Positions 46,072 to 54,485 of a stretch of DNA of 64,000 bases are shown here, piece by piece (the first letter of the stretch is position 1; every line of letters starts with the position of its first letter). The position numbers and the translations under genes are program-made. The notes below the pieces were generated by a model. The model searched no databases. It worked only from the letters and a program-made list of their open reading frames with translations, and was not told the origin of the DNA. The stretch lies in contig CAXBOS010000006.1 of assembly GCA_963977415.1 (NCBI GenBank), forward strand, positions 1-64,000, in the 5' to 3' direction. The DNA comes from Croceimicrobium sp963977415 (lineage in GTDB: Bacteria; Bacteroidota; Bacteroidia; Flavobacteriales; Schleiferiaceae).

Positions 46072-46121
46072 AAAAAAATAAAGAGGCGTAAGGAAATACA
46101 CCCTACGCCTCTTTAAAAAAA
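46072..46121 (-). terminator. Terminator/attenuator between the glycan-binding gene and GH16
   Basis: On the minus strand AAAGAGGCGTA and TACGCCTCTTT (11-bp arms) form a hairpin followed by ATTTTTTT. It lies between two genes of the same strand, so it should cut transcription into GH16 or serve as an RNA 3' end. Confidence 0.8.
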
Positions 46122-46127
46122 TTCTAT

Positions 46128-47495
46128 TTATTGTTGAACGACATCGTCAACGTAGAAAGTTCCTGCATTAGCCACATTCCACCCTGGGAACATTACTAAG
46201 CGATCGAAATCTGCGGCAGTACCACTAAAATCGAAGGTAATTTCTTCCCAAGTATTAGCCGTTGTTACCGTAGCATCTACTTCAACAAAGTTGTTGGTAT
46301 TGGCTTGCTCTTCTAACTTAATTCTGAAGTCTCCTGTAATAGGAGCCCAAACTTTAAGTTTAATAGTAGTTTGCGTACTAAAATCAAGTTTAGAATCTAA
46401 GTTTACAAAGAAACCAGCCCAAGTTTCATTACCGTGAACGGATTCTAAAACCTTAGAGCTTGTATTAATTCCAGAAGCATCTGGATTCGCAATTACCGCA
46501 GCCGTGCTGTTTCCAAAAGTGGTAAATACTGGCTCAACTGTTTCAAAGTCTAAAGGAAGACTGTAAGAAGGTGCTACTGGATCTGGGTTGCTTACGAATC
46601 CTTCAGGAACTAATCGAATGTACCAAGCTAAAGCTGGGTTAGTCGCTATCCCATCTACGAAGCGTAGGAATAATTCATTCTCACTAATACTTACAATTTG
46701 GTAAGTTTGAGAGCTTGCCCAGTAACCTAAGAAGGCATTACCGCTAAAGGTAATACTAGTATCAGCACCTTCATTAAGCGTCCAAGTTTCACCTAATTGA
46801 TTAGGGAAATTAGCTTTGAAATCGCCCACATTAGTGGCGGTAGTATCGTTGAAAGGAGCAATACCAGCGCTAGCGGTATTTACATAAACATCACCATTGG
46901 TGATCATATCGAAACCGAAACCGTTTAATTTAAAGGTATAAAGGTCATCATACATACCTGCACCTGTTTTTTCTAAAGCTGCGGCGGCATACCACTCTGG
47001 GTATAAACCGGCTGCACCAACAGGGTCTGGACCTACACCGAAATGCGCGGCTCTAACCGAGTCAATAGCCCAAGACTTAAAGCCTGGCCCTGCTGCTCCA
47101 CCTGTTAACAGGTCGAAAATTGGGTTATTAATTAGGTTTGGATCATCCTGAGCAATAGTAATATCTTGAGTACTACTAGCACTACCACCCGAATTCTGTA
47201 CCGTTAAGGTAACAGTATAAGTTCCAGCGAATGGATAAGAAGCCGAAACATTCGTTCCTTCTCCCGTGGCTCCATTGCCAAAATCCCAACTAGCACTTAC
47301 ACTAGAATTTGAAGCGGTAAACTCTATTACGTTGTCGCTTTGTGCAGACGCTACATAAGTAAAGGCTGCATCACTTGCACTGGGAGCATTCCCAATTGTT
47401 GGTTCGTCATCTTCACCACAGGCCGCCGCAAAAACTAGCAGAGCACCTAAAGCAAGAAACCGTGAACCTGATCTTCTCATTGATTTCATTTTCAT
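46128..47495 (-). CDS. PKD-containing surface glycan-binding lipoprotein (SusE position)
   Basis: A 455-residue lipoprotein (AAAC, Cys26) directly after SusD. It has a PKD domain (~40-115; SWDFGNGATGEG), a central domain of about 180 residues (~125-300) and a C-terminal module (~315-455) that matches the repeated modules of the secreted protein at 26323-28551 (LPLDFET...ETWAGFFV...WEEITFDFS...YVDDV). No catalytic residues are evident. Proteins at this place in laminarin PULs act as surface glycan-binding proteins that hold the polymer. Confidence 0.8.
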   Translation of the reverse strand: MKMKSMRRSGSRFLALGALLVFAAACGEDDEPTIGNAPSASDAAFTYVASAQSDNVIEFTASNSSVSASWDFGNGATGEGTNVSASYPFAGTYTVTLTVQNSGGSASSTQDITIAQDDPNLINNPIFDLLTGGAAGPGFKSWAIDSVRAAHFGVGPDPVGAAGLYPEWYAAAALEKTGAGMYDDLYTFKLNGFGFDMITNGDVYVNTASAGIAPFNDTTATNVGDFKANFPNQLGETWTLNEGADTSITFSGNAFLGYWASSQTYQIVSISENELFLRFVDGIATNPALAWYIRLVPEGFVSNPDPVAPSYSLPLDFETVEPVFTTFGNSTAAVIANPDASGINTSSKVLESVHGNETWAGFFVNLDSKLDFSTQTTIKLKVWAPITGDFRIKLEEQANTNNFVEVDATVTTANTWEEITFDFSGTAADFDRLVMFPGWNVANAGTFYVDDVVQQ

Positions 47496-47527
47496 GATTT
47501 GGATTAAAATTAAAAATATAAAAATTA

Positions 47528-49006
47528 TTAGTAACCACTATTTTGTGTCCAGCTACCACCCGCTAAATCGATTTCCACCTGCGGTATGGGGAAAAGTTCA
47601 TTTTTCCCAGAGGTGAAATTATCTATTGAGGTAGCGGCTTTACCAGTACGTACGAGGTCGAAAAAACGTAAACCTTCACCCGAAAGTTCATATCTTCTTT
47701 CTTCCCAGATGGCCTCGGTTAATTGCTGGCCGCTCGCATTTACTGCTGGCATGCCAACGCGTGCACGAACTTCATTTAAGTAAGTTAAGGCAGGGCCATC
47801 ATTATTACTTCTGGTATGCGCTTCCGCTGCCATTAAAAGTACGTCTGCGTAACGAATCGCCTTGTAGTTAAGCGGGCTAGTTAAATCATCATCGGGTAAT
47901 CCTAATTCAGACTGACGCTTAATGTACTTATTATTATAGAAGCCTGTATGACCACCGCCACCTACGGCATAGCTAATAGAACCTGGATCTGGCTGTAAGT
48001 TAATAAAGGAGTCTAAATTTAAAACTGTTAAATCGCGACGAGGATCATTTACTGAAAAGGCATTGTATAAATCTGCCGTAGGCAAATTATAGCTATTACC
48101 ATCTCCATAAAAAGGACCTTCATACTGACGGATTCCTTGAAAACCTGCAGCAGCATTTCCTTCTAAGCAAATCAAACAATCATAGCTACCACCTTCAAGG
48201 TTAGAATATTCCACATCAAAAACAGTCTCGCTATTATCTTCATTAGCAGCAAACCATAAATCGCCGAAGTTGGGCATTAAGCTATAAGGTCCATCATTAA
48301 TAACCTCATCTAAAACTTCTGCTGCTTGGGCAAACTTATTCTGATACAGATAAACCTTACCTAAAAGTGCCAAGGCAGAACCTTTTTCAGCTTTACCTTT
48401 TACCGGATTGTTCCAAGGTAGATTATTAGCTGCATAACGAAGATCAGACTCAATTTGAGCATAAACTTCTGAGCGTGGCGTGCGTGCTACTTCGGTCACC
48501 TCTTCAGAACCTAAGCGCCTGTCGATAATTAAAGGCACATCACCAAAATACTTTACCAATTCGAAATAGTAATAAGCTCTAAGGAAACGAGTTTCACCGA
48601 GTATTTGCTCTTTACCGTCAAAGTCGGTTTTGTCTTTATACTCCATAATAAAGTTGGTGCGAGCAATACCCGCGTAGTTCCAACGGAATATGCTTCTCAA
48701 CTCGTTGTTCACCGCATTATGCGTCATGGCTTCAATTTGGTGCAATCCTTCCGAATCGTTCACACTTTCACCTCCAGCGATAGCGTTGTCAGAAGCGATT
48801 TCACCAATCCACAAGGTTAGGTATGAAGCTTGGAGTAAGTCGTAGGCTCCTATTAAAGCCAACTCATAATCTTGTTCAGAGTTGAAATAGTTTTCCGCAT
48901 CCTGCGCAAAAGGCGGACTAACGTCTAAGTACTTTTCACAGCCCGAATTAGTTAAGCTAAGAGCAAGGGCGGTTAAAATTATTGTGGTATATCTTTTTAT
49001 AGCCAT
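47528..49006 (-). CDS. SusD-like glycan-binding lipoprotein
   Basis: A 492-residue lipoprotein; the ATG at 49006 gives the signal MAIKRYTTIILTALALSLTNSGC with S-G-C lipobox. The SusD/RagB fold is recognisable from the E-K-Y-L-D-V start, T-R-F-L-R-A-Y-Y-Y-F-E-L-V and the C-terminal E-R-R-Y-E-L-S-G-E-G-L-R-F-F-D-L-V-R segment. It caps the SusC transporter at the outer face. It starts four bases after the SusC stop. A longer frame to 49075 overlaps SusC and is not needed. Confidence 0.96.
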   Translation of the reverse strand: MAIKRYTTIILTALALSLTNSGCEKYLDVSPPFAQDAENYFNSEQDYELALIGAYDLLQASYLTLWIGEIASDNAIAGGESVNDSEGLHQIEAMTHNAVNNELRSIFRWNYAGIARTNFIMEYKDKTDFDGKEQILGETRFLRAYYYFELVKYFGDVPLIIDRRLGSEEVTEVARTPRSEVYAQIESDLRYAANNLPWNNPVKGKAEKGSALALLGKVYLYQNKFAQAAEVLDEVINDGPYSLMPNFGDLWFAANEDNSETVFDVEYSNLEGGSYDCLICLEGNAAAGFQGIRQYEGPFYGDGNSYNLPTADLYNAFSVNDPRRDLTVLNLDSFINLQPDPGSISYAVGGGGHTGFYNNKYIKRQSELGLPDDDLTSPLNYKAIRYADVLLMAAEAHTRSNNDGPALTYLNEVRARVGMPAVNASGQQLTEAIWEERRYELSGEGLRFFDLVRTGKAATSIDNFTSGKNELFPIPQVEIDLAGGSWTQNSGY

Positions 49007-49010
49007 GATC

Positions 49011-52000
49011 TTAAAATTTAATGTTAAAGCCTCCCATAATTGTACGTGCTTGTGGGTAGAAACCGTAGTCAACACCCGCTGCTAATACACCACCGAAGTT
49101 TCCAATATCCGGATCATAACCCTGATAGTTGGTAAGAGTGTATAAATTATTTACGGACACGTAAACTCGCATTGACTCTACTTTTTGACGAGTTAGCCAT
49201 TTTCTAGGAAGGGTGTAACCTACTTGTAAATTTCTAATTCTAAGGAAAGAACCATCCTCTACAAAATAGTCGGAGAATACATTATTACGAGTTGCCCCTG
49301 TTGTTACACGAGGAATATCTTCACTGGAACCTGGACCAGTCCAGCGATCAATAACGTAAGTTAATTGATTGGCATAGGGTTGCTGTCTTTCGTAGTTTCT
49401 GATGATTTCTTGACCTACAGCAGCGTAAAGATTACATGAGGCATCGAAATTTTTGTAACGACCGGTTAAATTTAAACCGAAGGTAAAATCAGGAATAGGA
49501 GAACCTATCTTAGTTCTATCTGAGTCATCACCAAAGCTAATTACGCCATCACCATTTTGATCTACATAACGAAGATCACCAGGACGAGCACCTGCTTGTA
49601 CTACGGAAGAGTTGTCGATTTCTTGTTGGCTTTGGAAGATACCATCCGTTTGTAAACCGATGTAATAGCCAATTGGCTGACCTACTTCAAAACGAGTAGC
49701 CACGTTACCACCTACTCCAAACTGAGCTCCAGGAATAAAATCAACCCCATCTGGTACGCGCATTACTTCGTTGGTTAATTGCGTCATGTTAAAAGAGGTC
49801 GAGAAAACCCAGTCTTTCGTAGGGTCAGTGCTATAACCTAATTCTAATTCTAAACCGCGGTTAGATACATCACCTGCATTTACAAAGGGAGGAAAACCGC
49901 CAGGACCATAAGTTCCTAATAAACCCGACACATCAGGCTGGAAAAGCAAGTCATTCGTATTTTTAACAAAATAGTTCATGGCAAAGCTGATCTCTTTAAG
50001 AATGGTTAAATCTAAACCCACGTTAAACTGATGGGTAGTTTCCCATTTCAAATCTGGGTTAGAAGCGCGACCAATTGCCACACCACTAGTAATTAAATCG
50101 TCTAGAACATATACACCTTCCCCGTTAAGAAGGGCGCGGTAAGCAAAGTTTGGAATTTGGTCGTTACCAGAAATACCATAACTCATGCGCAGTTTACCGA
50201 AGTCGATAAAGCTTACGTCAAAAAAGCTTTCATCACTAAATACCCAAGCTCCTGAAAAAGCCGGGAAAATACCCCAGCGATTGTTGGCTCCAAATTTTGA
50301 TGAACCGTCGCGACGTACGATAGCGGAAAATAAGTAACGATTTAAGTAAGAATACTCTGCTCTTAAGAAAGCTGATACTAAACGCTCTTCAAATTCAAAT
50401 GAACCCGCGTTGTTTAAGAAGCCACCTTCCGCTTGGTTAGCAGAGATGTCAGCAAAATCTATCGAGTTATTAGGAACGTTAAAAGCTGTAGCGTTTAAGC
50501 CACTACCCGAACGGGTAAATACCGATGTTCCTAAGGTTCCTTTCACCTTATGTTCTCTATTAATCTGTCTCTCATAGTTTAAGAAACTCTCGAAGTTAAG
50601 GTCAACATAATAATCGCGATTTTCATAAACACTAGCTCCTCTTTCCAAGAAAATACTGTCGGCGATTTCTACTCTCGGCGCATCCAAATCGGCGTTTACA
50701 GCCGTGTTTTGTGCTTTACCCGGACCGTACCAAACCAATGGTGAAAACACTTTACCGTCCACTATGGCTGCGTTGTAGTTAAAGCGATTCGTAAAAGTGA
50801 AGTTTTCGTTGATCGTATAAACCAACTCTTCTTTACCTACTAATTTATTTACAGCCGACTCATTATAGATGTTTTCCATTTGAGCTACGGGATTAATAAT
50901 ATCATTAACCAATTCTAGGTAGCTATATCTCCCATCAGTTTGACGAACAGGTTCGGTAGGATATGCATTAATGGTATTGTAAAGAACAGAACCAATTCCG
51001 TTCTCTGGTAATGACCTGCGATTTTCATTGGTATAAAGAAGTACGCTATTGATACGGAACTTTGTAGATAATTCGTAAGACACATTAAAACGAGCATTGT
51101 ATCGCGTAAAGTTTGCCTTATCTAAGCCAACAATACCATCTTGAGTATAATAAGACCCGCCGATTGAATAGCGAGTCTTATTGGTCCCCCCATTAATGCT
51201 AATATTATAATTCTGCATAGGTGCCACTTGGAAAATTTCATTCTGCCAATCGGTACCCTCGCCTAGTTGTGTATTATTAAATGGTGCTGTTTGCCCTGCA
51301 TTAATAAAGGCATTGTTTTTTATAATCGCGTATTCATTTGCATTTAGCAAGCTTAAACGATTGGTGGTTTCCTGCATACCATAAAAGCCGCTAAATTCAA
51401 TTTGCGGCTTGGTATTTAATTTTCCTTTTTTGGTTTCAATGATGATTACACCATTAGCGGCACGTACACCGTAAATACCAGCAGTACCATCTTTAAGTAC
51501 GTTTACCGACTCAATATCAGCTGGATTTAAAGCATTCAAGCCCTCAGAATCGTAAACAATACCATCCACCAAAATTAAGGGGTCATTATCCCCAAAGGTT
51601 GATAGTCCACGAATTCGAATATTACTCGAACCACCCGGAGAACCAGAGTTAGAGTTAATAGTTACACCAGAAACCTGTCCCTGTAAAGCTTGGTCAACTC
51701 TCGATAAGTTTAACTTTTTTAATTCTACTCCGTCAACTTGCGAAGTTGCACCGGTAATTTCTTTCTTGGTTGATGAGCCGTAACCTACTACCACAATTTC
51801 ACTTAATACAGAAGACTCTTCCTTCATGGAAACATTGATCGTTCGAGCGGAAGTAACCTTTATGGTTGCCGCTTGAAAACCAATAAACGAAAAGACTAAA
51901 TCGTCGCCTGGTTTCGCTTGAATGGTATAATTCCCATCCATATCTGTTGTTGTTCCAACTGACGTTCCTTTCACTAGAACGTTTACACCGGGGATGGGCA

Positions 52001-52124
52001 GGCCATTTGCTGCTTCTTTTACTACTCCCGTAATGGCAACAGACTGCGCCTGCATCCAAATTGGAAGGAATAGCAAAACAATAGCTGCTAACCCCTTAAA
52101 ACGCCTTACATAATAATTTTTCAT
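49011..52124 (-). CDS. SusC-like TonB-linked outer-membrane transporter
   Basis: A 1037-residue protein with signal to about residue 26 (MQAQ). A carboxypeptidase-regulatory-like domain (~28-105; GLPIPGVNVLVKGTS), the V-V-V-G-Y-G stretch before the plug, the plug with the SusC/RagA signature (LILVDGIVYD, then I-E-S-V-N-V-L-K-D-G-T-A-G-I-Y-G-V-R-A-A-N-G-V-I) and a long beta-barrel follow. It imports glucan oligosaccharides with SusD by TonB energy. Its promoter region at 52213-52253 holds a palindrome and an exact -7 box. Confidence 0.97.
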   Translation of the reverse strand: MKNYYVRRFKGLAAIVLLFLPIWMQAQSVAITGVVKEAANGLPIPGVNVLVKGTSVGTTTDMDGNYTIQAKPGDDLVFSFIGFQAATIKVTSARTINVSMKEESSVLSEIVVVGYGSSTKKEITGATSQVDGVELKKLNLSRVDQALQGQVSGVTINSNSGSPGGSSNIRIRGLSTFGDNDPLILVDGIVYDSEGLNALNPADIESVNVLKDGTAGIYGVRAANGVIIIETKKGKLNTKPQIEFSGFYGMQETTNRLSLLNANEYAIIKNNAFINAGQTAPFNNTQLGEGTDWQNEIFQVAPMQNYNISINGGTNKTRYSIGGSYYTQDGIVGLDKANFTRYNARFNVSYELSTKFRINSVLLYTNENRRSLPENGIGSVLYNTINAYPTEPVRQTDGRYSYLELVNDIINPVAQMENIYNESAVNKLVGKEELVYTINENFTFTNRFNYNAAIVDGKVFSPLVWYGPGKAQNTAVNADLDAPRVEIADSIFLERGASVYENRDYYVDLNFESFLNYERQINREHKVKGTLGTSVFTRSGSGLNATAFNVPNNSIDFADISANQAEGGFLNNAGSFEFEERLVSAFLRAEYSYLNRYLFSAIVRRDGSSKFGANNRWGIFPAFSGAWVFSDESFFDVSFIDFGKLRMSYGISGNDQIPNFAYRALLNGEGVYVLDDLITSGVAIGRASNPDLKWETTHQFNVGLDLTILKEISFAMNYFVKNTNDLLFQPDVSGLLGTYGPGGFPPFVNAGDVSNRGLELELGYSTDPTKDWVFSTSFNMTQLTNEVMRVPDGVDFIPGAQFGVGGNVATRFEVGQPIGYYIGLQTDGIFQSQQEIDNSSVVQAGARPGDLRYVDQNGDGVISFGDDSDRTKIGSPIPDFTFGLNLTGRYKNFDASCNLYAAVGQEIIRNYERQQPYANQLTYVIDRWTGPGSSEDIPRVTTGATRNNVFSDYFVEDGSFLRIRNLQVGYTLPRKWLTRQKVESMRVYVSVNNLYTLTNYQGYDPDIGNFGGVLAAGVDYGFYPQARTIMGGFNIKF

Positions 52125-52219
52125 AAGCCACGCATTAATTGTTTTATTTTAGTTGATTTTCAAATACTTACAATCGTAACATCGCCACTATTGTACGCAT
52201 CACATTTATTAAGCTTCCC

Positions 52220-52227
52220 CAAATATA
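52220..52227 (-). promoter_or_regulatory. -7 box TATATTTG of susC
   Basis: On the minus strand an exact TAnnTTTG match, with a TTG about 20 bp upstream inside the palindrome at 52231-52253. The leader would be about 90 bases. Confidence 0.6.
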
Positions 52228-52230
52228 TAT

Positions 52231-52253
52231 CTTTTGGTTAAAAGTACCAAAAG
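52231..52253. promoter_or_regulatory. Candidate operator palindrome at the susC promoter
   Basis: CTTTTGGT and ACCAAAAG are perfect 8-bp inverted arms around TAAAAGT. The element lies immediately upstream of the -7 box and overlaps the expected -33 region, the usual position for a repressor or activator site. Confidence 0.55.
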
Positions 52254-52317
52254 CAAGGTAAAAAAGAAATTAAAGCTGCCATTCTAAAAGGGCTGTGGCC
52301 TTATCACGCTAAATAAC

Positions 52318-52331
52318 TTTTAGTACTAAAA
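52318..52331. promoter_or_regulatory. Perfect 14-bp palindrome TTTTAGTACTAAAA
   Basis: Fully self-complementary, in the 412-bp divergent region between susC and the GH16-fold gene at 52537. Its AGTACT core also occurs in the palindrome at 28673-28689. The rest of this region (52125-52536) shows no gene; a weak -7-like box (TGTTTTTG) is near 52467-52474. Confidence 0.4.
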
Positions 52332-52536
52332 ACTATTAGTTGTGAAATAATGCAAAACAGGCTAATTGTCTCTTATACACTTAGCCAGGCCTAAATCAAG
52401 CTACAGCGTTTGCTATTTTATTTAACTAGTTGTTTATCAGTGATTTATTATTTTTAACCTGATCACTGTTTTTGTGCCTCCTAATTTCCTTAAAAGGACG
52501 AAGCATTCCTTATTTTGCTCACCAATTAATGTCCGC

Positions 52537-53364
52537 ATGAAAATTTCTAAGAAAAATATTGCCTTATGCTTATTCGTCTTTATAAGTCTGGCTTCTTGCC
52601 AAAGCCTAGGCCTAAAATTAGGAAAGGAGAAGCAAAGTTTTCAGTTTGCCGGCTATCAATGGAAGACTAAAATCGGGGAAGAACGCCAAGGTCCAGGAAA
52701 CAATATATTTTCTGCGCAAGCAGCCAACTTAAGGGTTGATTGGCGGGGATATCTGCATTTTAATATAAGACCCAGTGATAGCCTGTGGTACTCTACCGAA
52801 ATCATCTGCGAAACACCAATGGGCTACGGCCGGTACGAAATAGAAATAAAAGGCACCTTAAGCAATTTAGACCCACACAGTGTTTTAGGGTTTTTCACTT
52901 GGGACCCTAAAAATTTCAGTAGTCAAGCCAACAGCGAAATAGACATAGAATTCTCTAAATGGGGTTACCCGCTCTCGCCAAGCTTGCTTTATTATACGGC
53001 GCATCCCGTGTCCAACGGAAAACTAAACCTGGAAAGAATGTATAAATCACCCCATCCAACGTCACAATGGGATGGAATTAGCACCCATGTAATAGAATGG
53101 CGCGATACTTCCATTACTTGGTCAAGCTACACCGGGAAAGAGGCAGCATTGGAAAAGCGAACCGACTATTTTCACTACAGTTATCGCAATAAAAAGCGTC
53201 TGAAAAAATTGGGCGAAGTAGAAAGTAACGCGATTAGCGTTCCTAAGCCGGGCGAACAGACTAGCGCTCGCATAAATTACTGGCTGCTCTTAGATAAAGA
53301 CCAACCTCTTAGTGGCAATTGCCCGGAAATAATTATCCGTGATTTTAGCTTTGAGGCATATTAA
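52537..53364 (+). CDS. GH16-fold lipoprotein with ExDxE motif
   Basis: The ATG at 52537 gives a 275-residue lipoprotein (LASC, Cys21). The sequence has the GH16 jelly-roll pattern with Y-G-R-Y-E-I-E-I-K-G and an active-site-like S-E-I-D-I-E-F (E134, D136, E138), i.e. ExDxE without the extra residue of the two laminarinase GH16s here. It is shorter and more divergent than they are, so the substrate may differ. It is divergent from susC. A GTG start at 52474 is rejected; it would precede the signal peptide by 21 residues. Confidence 0.7.
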   Translation: MKISKKNIALCLFVFISLASCQSLGLKLGKEKQSFQFAGYQWKTKIGEERQGPGNNIFSAQAANLRVDWRGYLHFNIRPSDSLWYSTEIICETPMGYGRYEIEIKGTLSNLDPHSVLGFFTWDPKNFSSQANSEIDIEFSKWGYPLSPSLLYYTAHPVSNGKLNLERMYKSPHPTSQWDGISTHVIEWRDTSITWSSYTGKEAALEKRTDYFHYSYRNKKRLKKLGEVESNAISVPKPGEQTSARINYWLLLDKDQPLSGNCPEIIIRDFSFEAY

Positions 53365-53367
53365 AAC

Positions 53368-53664
53368 CTAATCCTCGCGCTTGAGTACTTTTGGCACGCG
53401 GAAGTAATCGCTATCCTTAGCGGGAGAATTCCGCAAAGCATCTTCCTTACTAATGTTCTGCTCTACTTTATCGGCCCGCATAATATTGCGGTCTTCATTA
53501 AGGTACACCAGGGGCTCTACGCCCTTTAAGTCGAGTTCATTAATCTTATCTACGAAACCGAGGATTTTATCCATATCGGCCTGCATGCTCAACTTTTCCT
53601 CCTCCGAAAACTCAAGTCGCGCTAAGTGGGCTAATTTTTCAACTTCTTCTTTGGAAATTTTCAT
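53368..53664 (-). CDS. gatC: Asp-tRNA(Asn)/Glu-tRNA(Gln) amidotransferase subunit C
   Basis: A 98-residue GatC: VEKLAHLARLEFSEEE at the N-terminus and a C-terminal segment N-I-M-R-A-D, ending in the S-D-Y-F-R-V-P-K-V-L family tail. It stabilises the GatAB amidotransferase that makes Gln-tRNA(Gln)/Asn-tRNA(Asn). gatA and gatB are not in the window. It is 3 bp downstream of plsC. Confidence 0.95.
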   Translation of the reverse strand: MKISKEEVEKLAHLARLEFSEEEKLSMQADMDKILGFVDKINELDLKGVEPLVYLNEDRNIMRADKVEQNISKEDALRNSPAKDSDYFRVPKVLKRED

Positions 53665-53667
53665 AAT

Positions 53668-54414
53668 CTATAGAGATTTAGGAGGGTCTTGTAAAGTTTG
53701 CAAAATTAACTGATAACAATCCTCTTTCAAGGTATTTGCCACGGCTTTTTTATCGCCTTCGCCTGGCACCAAAAATGGATGCACTTCTACCTTGAGTTTT
53801 CCGGGCTTGCCGCGAAAGATATCATAAGGCAGTAAACGCTTGCAATCGTAAAAAGTGGCAGGAATAATCGTTATTTGATTATCTGCTGCCAAGCGAAAGG
53901 CCCCCGACTTAAATGGTGCAAGTGTTATATCTGCGCGAGGCGCCATGCCCTCGGGGTAAATACAAACACCTAAGCCTTCTTTTAACTTTTCACCGGCTGC
54001 ATCAAAAGACTTTCGGCGACTCGCTAAACTAGAGCGATCTACTAAAATATTGGTGCGACGGTAAAAATATCCGAAAATGGGGAGCTTCGAAAGTTCTGCT
54101 TTACCAATAAACAAAAAGGGGAAAGGGAAAATAGCGAAGGTTAGCATAATGTCCAGCATGCTGCTATGATTGGCACAAATAATATACTGTCCATCTGCCT
54201 TGGGCTTTTCGTGCCACTTAACCGAAATGCGGTACCCACAGAGAATCAGAACCAAACGCGCCCAAATTCTCGCATAATAAAAGAAGCGCTTGTAAGTCTT
54301 AGGACTGAGCGAACTAATAAAAATAAAGGGGAACAAAAGTACGATAGCAATAAAAACTGCTATGTAAAACCACACCCGAAATAGCGGTGCAAAAATGAAG
54401 CGTAAATTTTCCAC
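53668..54414 (-). CDS. plsC: 1-acyl-sn-glycerol-3-phosphate acyltransferase
   Basis: A 248-residue membrane-associated acyltransferase. Two N-terminal hydrophobic segments are followed by the HX4D motif N-H-S-S-M-L-D and the Y-P-E-G-M-A-P-R motif, typical of PlsC. It acylates lysophosphatidate in phospholipid synthesis. Divergent from trpS across 71 bp. Confidence 0.88.
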   Translation of the reverse strand: MENLRFIFAPLFRVWFYIAVFIAIVLLFPFIFISSLSPKTYKRFFYYARIWARLVLILCGYRISVKWHEKPKADGQYIICANHSSMLDIMLTFAIFPFPFLFIGKAELSKLPIFGYFYRRTNILVDRSSLASRRKSFDAAGEKLKEGLGVCIYPEGMAPRADITLAPFKSGAFRLAADNQITIIPATFYDCKRLLPYDIFRGKPGKLKVEVHPFLVPGEGDKKAVANTLKEDCYQLILQTLQDPPKSL

Positions 54415-54458
54415 CGCGCTAAATTAAGATAATGACCGTATTTTGTGCTTAGCCTTTA

Positions 54459-54466
54459 TACTTTTG
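54459..54466 (+). promoter_or_regulatory. -7 box TACTTTTG of trpS
   Basis: An exact TAnnTTTG match ending 19 bases before the trpS ATG. Confidence 0.55.
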
Positions 54467-54485
54467 TGCAAAATATTTAAAAACC

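Noticed and set aside
52474..52536. GTG start for the GH16-fold lipoprotein
   Set aside because: It would place 21 non-signal residues before a clear lipoprotein signal; the ATG at 52537 is better.
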